Of a DNA stretch of 30,763 nucleotides, positions 1-6,628 are shown one piece after another. How positions within the stretch are numbered: the stretch's first letter is position 1; every line of letters starts with the position of its first letter. A program made the translations under genes and the position numbers. Source of the DNA: Pseudomonadota bacterium (GTDB taxonomy: Bacteria; Pseudomonadota; Gammaproteobacteria; Xanthomonadales; Xanthomonadaceae); assembly GCA_023386795.1 (NCBI GenBank), contig JAEWJB010000129.1, forward strand, positions 1-30,763, in the 5' to 3' direction. The notes under the pieces were generated by a model. That model saw only the letters and a program-made list of their open reading frames with translations. It searched no databases and was not told the DNA's origin.

Positions 1-107
1 TCCATGGATGGATTCACGGCGTGTCCCGAAAGGGCCCCGACCCCGCAGTCCGTGCACAATCCACGAACAGCCGATCAACATCGAAGGCCGAAACAAGCAA
101 AGCCGGC

Positions 108-133
108 AAAAAAAGGGCGGCCCCCGGCCGCCC
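108..133 (-). terminator. Rho-independent terminator of the serine hydrolase gene
   Basis: GGGCGGCC (115-122) and GGCCGCCC (126-133) form a perfect 8-bp stem with a 3-nt loop. Read on the minus strand, the stem is followed by seven T residues (complement of 108-114), and it lies 8 nt beyond the stop codon of the hydrolase gene. This is a textbook intrinsic terminator for the rraA-hydrolase unit. Confidence 0.85.
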
Positions 134-141
134 ATCGCCTC

Positions 142-1704
142 TTAACGCACTGGCGTCAAAACCAGGTCCTGGAAGTCGAAGCTGAAGTCGGTCAAAGGCG
201 ACACCGCCTCCATCCGCGCCTCGCGCACCTTCCCATCCGGGGTCAACGCAAAGGTCAGGAATGCGTCGGCATTGAGCGAGCGATCCGCCCAGCGGACGAG
301 GAACGTGTCGTGCTGCCATGGCGAGAGCGTGCCCACCAGCTGCGGTGTCCGCGAGAACCGCACATGCAGCTTCCCGCCCTCCTCGAACAACACGACCTCC
401 CCGTACCAAGGGTCGGCGTAGGTGCCGGCATATCCCTCCAGCTTCAGCGAAGGACGCGACGCCTTGTCGCGCGCCGCCTCGTGCTGTGACCAGCTCTCGT
501 CCGCCTTGCCCTGCGCCTTGGCTACCGCCGCCGCATAGGCCGCCGTCCAGTCGGTGGGCGGCGCCTGCAGATACGCATCCAGTACCTGCAACGTGATCGC
601 ATTGAACGCCGCGCCCACTTCCTGGTTCGTCAGCACCACCACGCCCAGCTTGTGTGCCGGCAACAACGTCAGGCGCGACACCATCCCCGGCCAGCCGCCC
701 GTGTGCCACACCAGTCGCTGCCCGCGATAGGAACTCAGGCTCCAGCCCTCGCCATAACCGGCGAAATCCGGCTTGGCCGCAGCCAGTTCCGGCACCGCCG
801 GCTCGGGAATCGGCACCGGCGTGATCACCGACCACATTTCCTGCTGCCGTGCCTGGCTGAAGAGCGGCTTGCCATCGGGCAGGCGCCCGCCGGCCAGTTG
901 CACGTTCATCCACTTGGCCATGTCTTCCACGCTGGCATAAATGCCACCCGCGCCGGAGTTGTTGGCCCAGGTCAGCGGTGCCACCGGCCGCAGCTGGGTG
1001 AAGTCGTATTTCGCGTGGCCCGTCGCCGGCGTATCGCCCGGTTGCAGATGGTCGGCATTGAAGCGCGCCCCGGTCATCCCGACCGGCTCGAAGATGCGCT
1101 TGCGCAGGAAATCGGCGTACGACTGCCCGGACACCTGCTCGATCACCTGCTGCGCCACCGCGTACAGGATGTTGTCGTAGGCATAGCGATCACGGAATCC
1201 GCCCTTCAGTGGCACCTTCGCCAGCCGCGCCACCACTTCGTCGGTGCTGTACGTCGTGGCCGGCCAGTACAGCAGGTCGCCCGCGCCCAGGCTCAGTCCG
1301 CTGCGATGCGCCAGCAGGTCGCGGATGCGCATCTCGCCGGTCACGTAGGGGTCGGACATGCGGAACGACGGCAGGTGGTCCACCACCCGGTCGTCGAGCT
1401 TGAGCTTGCCTTCGTCCGCCAGCATCGACAACGCCGCGGCGGTGAACGCCTTGGTATTGGACGCAATGGCGAACTGCGTGCGCGCATCCACCGCGCCCGG
1501 CTTGCCCTGCTCGCGCACGCCGTAACCGCGCGCCAGCACGACCTCTCCGTCCTTGACGATGGCCACGGCAATGCCGGGAATGTCGAACTGTTCGCGCACC
1601 CGCTCCACCCGGGCGTCGAAATCCTGCAATTGCGCAGGCAACGCCTGCGCTTGCGCCTGCACCGCTGCCAGCCACATCGCGCCTCCCCAGAGCCACTTGT
1701 TCAA
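142..1704 (-). CDS. Exported beta-lactamase-fold serine hydrolase (class C / EstB type, DUF3471 C-terminus)
   Basis: This is a 520-residue serine hydrolase of the beta-lactamase/penicillin-binding protein-like family (COG1680). The nucleophile motif SNTK is at residues 82-85, the YxN motif as YDN at 176-178 and the HTG triad as HTGG at 334-337. The C-terminal ~90 residues look like a DUF3471 beta domain. I choose a TTG start at 1704: GGAG lies 7 nt upstream, and it gives an N-terminal signal peptide (MNKWLW, a hydrophobic run, then AQAQA), so the protein is probably periplasmic. An ATG further upstream would extend into the preceding rraA gene. The start is 23 nt after the rraA stop, suggesting co-transcription. 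The substrate cannot be read from sequence: such proteins include esterases, D-aminopeptidases and weak beta-lactamases. The family call is firm; activity against antibiotics is not implied. Confidence 0.9.
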   Translation of the reverse strand: MNKWLWGGAMWLAAVQAQAQALPAQLQDFDARVERVREQFDIPGIAVAIVKDGEVVLARGYGVREQGKPGAVDARTQFAIASNTKAFTAAALSMLADEGKLKLDDRVVDHLPSFRMSDPYVTGEMRIRDLLAHRSGLSLGAGDLLYWPATTYSTDEVVARLAKVPLKGGFRDRYAYDNILYAVAQQVIEQVSGQSYADFLRKRIFEPVGMTGARFNADHLQPGDTPATGHAKYDFTQLRPVAPLTWANNSGAGGIYASVEDMAKWMNVQLAGGRLPDGKPLFSQARQQEMWSVITPVPIPEPAVPELAAAKPDFAGYGEGWSLSSYRGQRLVWHTGGWPGMVSRLTLLPAHKLGVVVLTNQEVGAAFNAITLQVLDAYLQAPPTDWTAAYAAAVAKAQGKADESWSQHEAARDKASRPSLKLEGYAGTYADPWYGEVVLFEEGGKLHVRFSRTPQLVGTLSPWQHDTFLVRWADRSLNADAFLTFALTPDGKVREARMEAVSPLTDFSFDFQDLVLTPVR

Positions 1705-1727
1705 CCGCGTTCTCCCATGAGCCTGTT

Positions 1728-2225
1728 TCAGGAAATCGATGCCAGCGGCCGCGGCGCGACCAGCACGCCATTGCCGTCGGCGTACAGCCAATGCCCGGGC
1801 ACGAAGGCCACGCCGGCGAAGTTCACCGGCACGTCCACCTCGCCCAGGCCACGTTTCTCGGTCTTGCGCGGGCATGCGCCCAGCGCCAGCACGCCCAGCG
1901 GCAAGGTGGCAAGGATCTCCACGTCACGCACGCCGCCATGGATCAACATCCCCGACCATCCGTTGCCCACCGCCTGGGCGGCGAGCTGATCGCCCAGCAG
2001 CGCATGCCGCAGCGAACCCTGTCCGTCGACCACCATCACCCGCCCGTGTCCCGGCGCGAGGGCCAGCTCGCGTACCCGCGAGTTGTCCTCGAAGCAGCGC
2101 ACCGTGACGATCGCGCCGGAAAACCGCGCGTGCCCGCCGTAATGGCGAAACAGCGGCTCGGCGACGAGCACGTCCGGGTGTTGGTCGCACAGGTCGGGGG
2201 TGGTCCAGGCAGGCGGCGCGTTCAT
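1728..2225 (-). CDS. rraA: RraA family protein (RNase E inhibitor / HMG-CHA aldolase fold)
   Basis: This 165-residue protein matches the RraA family in length (E. coli RraA is 161 aa) and sequence. It has the glycine-rich segment GNGWSGMLIHGGVRD, with GGVRD at 97-101 carrying the conserved Arg and Asp that bind substrate and metal in the aldolase members. In E. coli RraA binds RNase E and dampens mRNA decay. Other members are class II 4-hydroxy-4-methyl-2-oxoglutarate aldolases/oxaloacetate decarboxylases, and the sequence alone does not decide between them. The ATG at 2225 has AAGGA about 6 nt upstream. It is the first gene of a two-gene minus-strand unit with the serine hydrolase. It is divergent from the VOC gene at 2313, with 87 nt between them for two promoters. 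Confidence 0.88.
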   Translation of the reverse strand: MNAPPAWTTPDLCDQHPDVLVAEPLFRHYGGHARFSGAIVTVRCFEDNSRVRELALAPGHGRVMVVDGQGSLRHALLGDQLAAQAVGNGWSGMLIHGGVRDVEILATLPLGVLALGACPRKTEKRGLGEVDVPVNFAGVAFVPGHWLYADGNGVLVAPRPLASIS

Positions 2226-2312
2226 CGGCGTTCCTTGCGGGGTTTCGCGCGATGGTAACGCGCGCCCGGCCAGTCTCGCCCCGTCCGTTCGTCCCAGCCC
2301 GAGGAGCCGGCC

Positions 2313-2741
2313 ATGTCCGTGCCCGCCGATACCCGCGCCACGCTCATCCCCTGCCTGCGCTACCGCGACGCCCATGCGGCCATCGACTGGCTGTGCCGGG
2401 CCTTCGGCTTCGAGCGCCATGCCGTCTACGAACACGAAGGCCGGGTGATGCATGCCCAGCTGGTGTACGGCAACGGCATGGTCATGCTCGGCTCGGTGGA
2501 CGGGACCAGCGAGTGGGGCAAGCTGATCGTGCAACCCGACGAGGTCGGCGGCCGCGAGACCCAGAGCGCCTGCGTGATCGTCGCCGACGCCGATGCCCAC
2601 CACGCGCACGCGGTGGCCGCCGGGGCGCAGGTGGTGATCGCGCTGGCCGACCAGGGCTATGGCGGTCGCGGCTACGCCTGCCGCGACCTCGAAGGCCACC
2701 TGTGGTGGTTTGGCGACTACGACCCGTGGCGGGAGACGTGA
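2313..2741 (+). CDS. VOC (glyoxalase/bleomycin resistance) family protein
   Basis: This 142-residue single-domain protein belongs to the vicinal oxygen chelate superfamily, in the PhnB/YdeO-like branch. It starts with the typical 'IPCLRYRDAHAAIDWLCRAFGF' type opening, and the second beta-alpha-beta repeat ends in DLEGHLWWFGDYDPW. The aromatic-rich 'GHLWWFGDY' end is characteristic of this subgroup. The metal-dependent reaction is unknown; members include isomerases, dioxygenases and antibiotic-binding proteins. A strong ribosome binding site (GAGGAG, 7 nt before the ATG) fixes the start. It is the first of three plus-strand genes, with 67 nt before the DUF72 gene. The family call is secure; no specific function can be given. 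Confidence 0.85.
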   Translation: MSVPADTRATLIPCLRYRDAHAAIDWLCRAFGFERHAVYEHEGRVMHAQLVYGNGMVMLGSVDGTSEWGKLIVQPDEVGGRETQSACVIVADADAHHAHAVAAGAQVVIALADQGYGGRGYACRDLEGHLWWFGDYDPWRET

Positions 2742-2808
2742 CCGAAGGTGGCGTGAGCGTGCACGCCGGCACTGGCACACTGGGGCCCCTCTCCTGCCGG
2801 CTGCCGCC

Positions 2809-3636
2809 ATGACCGACCTGTTCGCCGCCCCCGCTCCCGCGCTTGAAGGCATCCACGTCGGCATCGGCGGCTGGGTGTTCGCGCCCTGGCGCGGCGGGAT
2901 GTTCTACCCGGAAGGGCTGGTACAGCGCCGCGAGCTCGAATATGCGAGCCGCCAGCTGAGCGCCATCGAGATCAACGGCACCTACTACGGCGAGCAGAAG
3001 CCGGCGACCTACGCCAAGTGGCGTGACGAGGTGCCGGAGGGCTTCGTGTTCTCGGCCAAGGCGCCCAAGCGCATCACCCAGTCGCGCAAGCTCGCCGGAA
3101 CGCGCGGACAGGTGGAAGGCTTCGTGGAGGGCATCGTCGAGCTGGGGCGGGCGCTGGGGCCGCTGGTGTGGCAATTCGCCGATGGCAAGAAGATGGACCG
3201 CGAGGACTTCGCCGCGTTCCTGGAGCTGCTGCCGAAGCAGGCGCAGGGACGCAAGCTGCGGCATGTGGTGGAAATCCGCGACCCGACGTTCGTCGACGCC
3301 GAACTGATGACGCTGGTGCGCCAGCACAACGTGGCCACGGTGTTCACCGATTCGGAGGATTACCCCTCCTTCGCCGACCTGGGCGCGGATTTCGTCTACG
3401 CGCGGCTGATGCGCAGCCAGGCACGCCTGACCCAAGGCTATCCCGCACCCGCGATGGCGCAATGGGCGCAGCGCGTGCAGGCCTGGCGTCGTGGCGAGGA
3501 CGTGGCCGAGCTGCCGCATGTGGCCAAGCCCCTGCCGAAGGGCAAGCCGCGCGAGGTGTATGTGTTCTTCATCAGCGCGGCGAAGGAGCGCAACCCGGCC
3601 GCGGCGATGGCGTTGATGCGGGCGCTGGCGGGATAG
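2809..3636 (+). CDS. DUF72 family protein (YecE-like TIM barrel)
   Basis: This 275-residue protein belongs to the DUF72/YecE family. The opening HVGIGGWVFAPWRGGMFYP, the segment AIEINGTYYGEQKPATYAKW and the later FSAKAPKRITQSRKL are hallmarks of the family. The predicted fold is a TIM barrel with possible metal/nucleic-acid or nuclease-like activity, but no biochemical role is established. No clear ribosome binding site precedes the ATG at 2809. I chose it because homologues begin close to the GIGGW motif and the upstream in-frame region reads through the preceding VOC gene. No signal peptide is visible, so it is cytoplasmic. Confidence 0.88.
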   Translation: MTDLFAAPAPALEGIHVGIGGWVFAPWRGGMFYPEGLVQRRELEYASRQLSAIEINGTYYGEQKPATYAKWRDEVPEGFVFSAKAPKRITQSRKLAGTRGQVEGFVEGIVELGRALGPLVWQFADGKKMDREDFAAFLELLPKQAQGRKLRHVVEIRDPTFVDAELMTLVRQHNVATVFTDSEDYPSFADLGADFVYARLMRSQARLTQGYPAPAMAQWAQRVQAWRRGEDVAELPHVAKPLPKGKPREVYVFFISAAKERNPAAAMALMRALAG

Positions 3637-3719
3637 GGTTCGGCGGGCCTGTGCCCGGCGCCTACAACGGCAACCAAAACCACCGACAATAGCGGCCCCG
3701 CTCTCCTCTCCCCCGCTCC

Positions 3720-4655
3720 ATGCACAAGGCGCTGCTGCAAATCCATTTCTGCGTCCTGTTGTGGGGCGTCACCGCCATCCTCGGCAAGCTGATCTCGCTG
3801 CCGGCCCTGCCGCTGGTGTGGTGGCGCATGCTGTTCGTGGTGGCCGCGCTGATGCTGCTGCCGCGCGTATGGCGCGGCCTGCGCGCGCTCACCGCGCGCC
3901 TGCTGCTGGCCTACGCCGGGGTCGGCGCACTCGTTGCGCTGCACTGGCTCACCTTCTACGGCGCGATCAAGCTCGCCAATGCCTCGGTCGCAGCGACCTG
4001 CATCGCGCTCGCACCGGCGTTCACGTCCCTCGTCGAACCGTGGGTGGCGCGGCGGCCGTTCCAGTGGCGCGAACTGCTGTTCGGCCTGGCCGTACTGCCC
4101 GGCGTGGCACTGGTTGCCGGCGGCGTGCCCGACGGCATGCGCGCGGGCGTGGCGGTCGGTGCCGCTTCGGCGCTGCTGGTCGCCGTGTTCGGTTCGTTCA
4201 ACAAGCGCCTGGTCAACCACGCCGACCCGCTCACCGTCACCGCCGTCGAGTTGGGGGCCGGCACACTGGTGCTCACCGCGCTGGCGCCGCTGCTGCCGTT
4301 CGTGCTGCCGGTGTTGGGAGCGACATCGTGGGTGGTACCGGGCCTGCACGACACCGTCCTGCTGCTGTTCCTGGCGCTGGCGTGCACGCTGCTGCCGTTT
4401 GCGCTGGCACTGGTGGCCCTGCGGCAGCTCAGTGCCTACAGCGTGCAGCTGATCACCAACCTGGAGCCGGTCTATGCCATCGTGCTGGCGGCGCTGCTGC
4501 TGGGCGAGCAGCGCGAACTGAGCCCGCAGTTCTACCTGGGCGTGGCGATCATCCTGGCCGCGGTGTTCGTGCACCCCCTGTTGCAGCGCCGGCGCGGCCC
4601 GGTGCGGCACCCCGAACTGCTGGGTACCGCCGAGGAAAAAACGGTGGTCGACTGA
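3720..4655 (+). CDS. EamA/DMT family transporter
   Basis: This 311-residue polytopic membrane protein has the ten-helix, two-repeat layout of the drug/metabolite transporter superfamily: EamA repeat 1 at about residues 5-137 and repeat 2 at about 145-285. The opening LLWGVTAILGKLI with VWWRM, and the late LEPVYAIVLAALLLGE, are the usual EamA signatures. The tail after the last helix is charged and cytoplasmic. It probably exports a small metabolite or amino acid across the inner membrane; the substrate cannot be inferred. There is no obvious Shine-Dalgarno sequence before the ATG. It is convergent with the diguanylate cyclase gene, with only 13 nt between the stop codons. Confidence 0.88.
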   Translation: MHKALLQIHFCVLLWGVTAILGKLISLPALPLVWWRMLFVVAALMLLPRVWRGLRALTARLLLAYAGVGALVALHWLTFYGAIKLANASVAATCIALAPAFTSLVEPWVARRPFQWRELLFGLAVLPGVALVAGGVPDGMRAGVAVGAASALLVAVFGSFNKRLVNHADPLTVTAVELGAGTLVLTALAPLLPFVLPVLGATSWVVPGLHDTVLLLFLALACTLLPFALALVALRQLSAYSVQLITNLEPVYAIVLAALLLGEQRELSPQFYLGVAIILAAVFVHPLLQRRRGPVRHPELLGTAEEKTVVD

Positions 4656-4672
4656 GCGTTGCGACGGCTCAG
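4652..4672. terminator. Short hairpin between convergent stop codons
   Basis: CTGAGC (4652-4657) and GCTCAG (4667-4672) are inverted repeats. Each arm contains the stop codon of one of the two convergent genes (TGA at 4653-4655 on plus, TGA at 4671-4669 on minus). There is no T-tract, so it may only weakly terminate or block RNA decay. It is the only structured element between these genes. Confidence 0.3.
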
Positions 4673-5757
4673 GCGTGGCCCCGGGCGGGTTCCGACACCA
4701 CCACCCGGTCGCGGCCGTCGCGCTTGGCCTGGTACAGCGCCTGGTCGGCGCGCTTGAGGCATTGGTCCGGGCTCTCGCCCGGCTGCAGCTGGGCCACGCC
4801 GATGCTCACCGTCACCGGCAGGTTGATCGGCAACAGCGCGATCTCCTGGCGCAGGAATTCACACTGCAAGCGCGCAGGCTCCACCGCCGCGCCGGGCAGC
4901 AACATCACGAATTCCTCGCCGCCCAGGCGGGCGATCATGCCGCGCCCGGCGATGTGCGCGCGCAGCAGCCCGGCCAGCGCCACCAGCACCTCGTCGCCCT
5001 GGTCGTGGCCATGCAGGTCGTTGATGGTCTTGAAATGGTCGATGTCGATGATCGCCACCGACAACGGCAGGCCGCCACCGTCCTCGCGTTCCAGTTCGGC
5101 CCCCAGGGCGGCGGCGAAGGCGCGGCGGTTCGGCAGCCCGGTCAGCACGTCGGTGCGGGTCTGCTCGGCGAGGTCGGCGTTGAGCGTTTCCAGTGATTCG
5201 GAATACTGCGCCAGTTGCTGCTCGTACCAGTCGCGCTCTCGCAGTTGCTTGTCGAGCATGTGCGCCACGCGGCGCAACTCCATCAGGTGCGAGGCCTGGC
5301 GCGAGAGCGCTGCCAGCGCGCTGCGCTGTTCCTCGTTGAGGATGGCCGGGGTGGCGTCGAACACGCACAGGGTCCCCAGCGCCTCGCCCTCGCTGCCCAG
5401 CAGCGGCGCACCCGCGTAGAAGCGCACGTGCGGATTGTCCGTGACGTAGGGATTGTTGACGAAGCGCGCGTCCAGCTCCGCGTTCTCCACGGTGAACAAC
5501 TCGCCAGGAGTGAGGATGGCATGCGCGCAGAAAGCGAAATCGCGTGGCGTCTCGGTGGCGCCCAGGCCCTTGCGCGCCTTGAACCACTGGCGGTCCTGGT
5601 CGACCAGCGTGACCGCGCCCATCTGCGTGCCGCAGATCAGGGTGGCGATCTCCACCAGGTCGTCGAACGCCTTTTCCGGCGGGGTATCCAGGATCTGGTA
5701 GCGGCGCAGCGCTTCAAGGCGCTGCGCTTCGTTACTTGGCTTCTCCGGTTTGATCAT
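4669..5757 (-). CDS. GAF-GGDEF diguanylate cyclase
   Basis: This 362-residue soluble protein has a GAF sensor domain (about residues 20-160), a charged, probably coiled-coil linker (160-205) and a GGDEF domain (205-362). The active-site motif is GGEEF at 279-283, a catalytically competent variant, and 'IIDIDHFKTIND' supplies the metal-binding Asp. It should make cyclic di-GMP from GTP in the cytoplasm. The inhibitory RxxD site normally five residues before GGDEF is absent (AGRG instead), so product feedback is probably lacking. The opening 'EAQRLEALRRYQILDTPPE' is typical of GAF-GGDEF proteins that sense an unknown small ligand. The ATG at 5757 has GGGAGG just upstream. It follows rluF on the same strand after 81 nt that contain a possible promoter. 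Confidence 0.93.
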   Translation of the reverse strand: MIKPEKPSNEAQRLEALRRYQILDTPPEKAFDDLVEIATLICGTQMGAVTLVDQDRQWFKARKGLGATETPRDFAFCAHAILTPGELFTVENAELDARFVNNPYVTDNPHVRFYAGAPLLGSEGEALGTLCVFDATPAILNEEQRSALAALSRQASHLMELRRVAHMLDKQLRERDWYEQQLAQYSESLETLNADLAEQTRTDVLTGLPNRRAFAAALGAELEREDGGGLPLSVAIIDIDHFKTINDLHGHDQGDEVLVALAGLLRAHIAGRGMIARLGGEEFVMLLPGAAVEPARLQCEFLRQEIALLPINLPVTVSIGVAQLQPGESPDQCLKRADQALYQAKRDGRDRVVVSEPARGHA

Positions 5758-5781
5758 GATCCCTCCCTCGCTGACCGGCAG

Positions 5782-5811
5782 AGTATGCCCAACGGCCACC
5801 GCGACCGTCAG
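5782..5811 (-). promoter_or_regulatory. Possible sigma-70 promoter for the diguanylate cyclase gene
   Basis: On the minus strand CTGACG (5811-5806) and CATACT (5787-5782) are separated by 18 nt and lie about 25-50 nt before the ATG at 5757. Each hexamer matches the consensus at four of six positions. This is a pattern call only and could be chance in a short intergenic gap. Confidence 0.35.
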
Positions 5812-5838
5812 TGCGCCGCCCGCGAACCGCGACGTGGG

Positions 5839-6576
5839 TCAGAACTCGCTGCGCTGCGGCAACAGGCCGCGCAGCTCCTGGTCGGTGAGGTTGCGCCACT
5901 GGCCCGGCTTGAGGGCGCCGATCTTGATGTTGTCGATGCGCACGCGGCGCAGCTGGGTGACCCGGTAGCCGAAGGCGGCCGCCATCAAGCGGATCTGCCG
6001 GTTCAAGCCCTGCTCCAGGATGATGCGGAAGCCGAACTTGGCGATGCGCGAGGTCTTGCACGGCAGGGTCTGCTCGCCGTGGATGCGCACGCCGCGGGCC
6101 ATGCCACGCAGGAATTCGTCGGTGACCGGCTGGTTCACGGCCACCAGGTATTCCTTCTGGTGGCGGTTCTCCGCGCGCAGGATCTCGTTGACGATGTCGC
6201 CGTTGCTGGTGAGCAGGATCAGCCCTTCCGAATCCTTGTCCAGGCGTCCGACCGGGAAGATGCGCTGCTCGTGCCCGACGAAGTCGACGATATTGCCCTT
6301 CACCGAGCTTTCGGTGGTGCAGGTGATGCCGACCGGCTTGTTGAGCGCAATGTAGACATGGCGGCGCGCGCCGGGCTTTTTCGCGCTGCGGGTGCGCAGC
6401 GGCTGGCCGTCGACCAGCACGGTGTCGCCCTCCCCCACGACCGCGCCGGTGCCGGCGACGACACCGTTGACGGTGACGCGGCGTTCGCCGATCAGGCGGT
6501 CGGCCTCGCGGCGGGAGCAGAAGCCGGTCTCGGCGATGTGCTTGTTGAGGCGGGTGGTGGCGGGCGCGTCGGTCAT
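5839..6576 (-). CDS. rluF: 23S rRNA pseudouridine(2604) synthase RluF
   Basis: This 245-residue RsuA/RluB/E/F-family pseudouridine synthase has an N-terminal S4 RNA-binding domain (about residues 8-60) and a catalytic domain with the motif GRLDKDSEGL. The catalytic Asp is D113. The stretch NIVDFVGHEQRIFPVGRLD closely matches the E. coli RluF pattern, and QGLNRQIRLM is the conserved C-terminal motif. RluF isomerises U2604 of 23S rRNA (and tRNA-Tyr U35 in E. coli). E. coli RluF has an extra basic tail of about 45 residues that is missing here. I place the start at 6576, just before the S4 domain; an upstream ATG at 6585 would add three residues. It sits between deaD and the cyclase on the same strand, so two ribosome/RNA-maturation genes are adjacent. 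Confidence 0.9.
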   Translation of the reverse strand: MTDAPATTRLNKHIAETGFCSRREADRLIGERRVTVNGVVAGTGAVVGEGDTVLVDGQPLRTRSAKKPGARRHVYIALNKPVGITCTTESSVKGNIVDFVGHEQRIFPVGRLDKDSEGLILLTSNGDIVNEILRAENRHQKEYLVAVNQPVTDEFLRGMARGVRIHGEQTLPCKTSRIAKFGFRIILEQGLNRQIRLMAAAFGYRVTQLRRVRIDNIKIGALKPGQWRNLTDQELRGLLPQRSEF

Positions 6577-6593
6577 GGCGGGCATGGATGGCG

Positions 6594-6617
6594 GAACCCC
6601 GGCCGGAGCCGGGGTTC
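6594..6617 (-). terminator. Stable hairpin between deaD and rluF
   Basis: GAACCCCGGC (6594-6603) and GCCGGGGTTC (6608-6617) pair perfectly over 10 bp around a CGGA loop. The hairpin starts 12 nt after the deaD stop on the minus strand and ends 18 nt before the rluF ATG. No T-tract follows, so it could be a partial terminator, an RNA 3'-end protector or a translation modulator of rluF. Confidence 0.45.
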
Positions 6618-6628
6618 GGGGGACGGGA

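Noticed and set aside
142..1704. A beta-lactamase resistance gene
   Set aside because: The fold is shared, but the SNTK/YDN/HTGG set with a DUF3471 tail is typical of the broad EstB-like hydrolase group. There is no AmpC-specific feature, AmpR neighbour or mobile context.
5748..5761. TTGATCATGATCCC resembles an FNR box
   Set aside because: Only eight of ten defined bases match and it covers the ATG-ATC start codons of the cyclase, so it is best explained by coding sequence.
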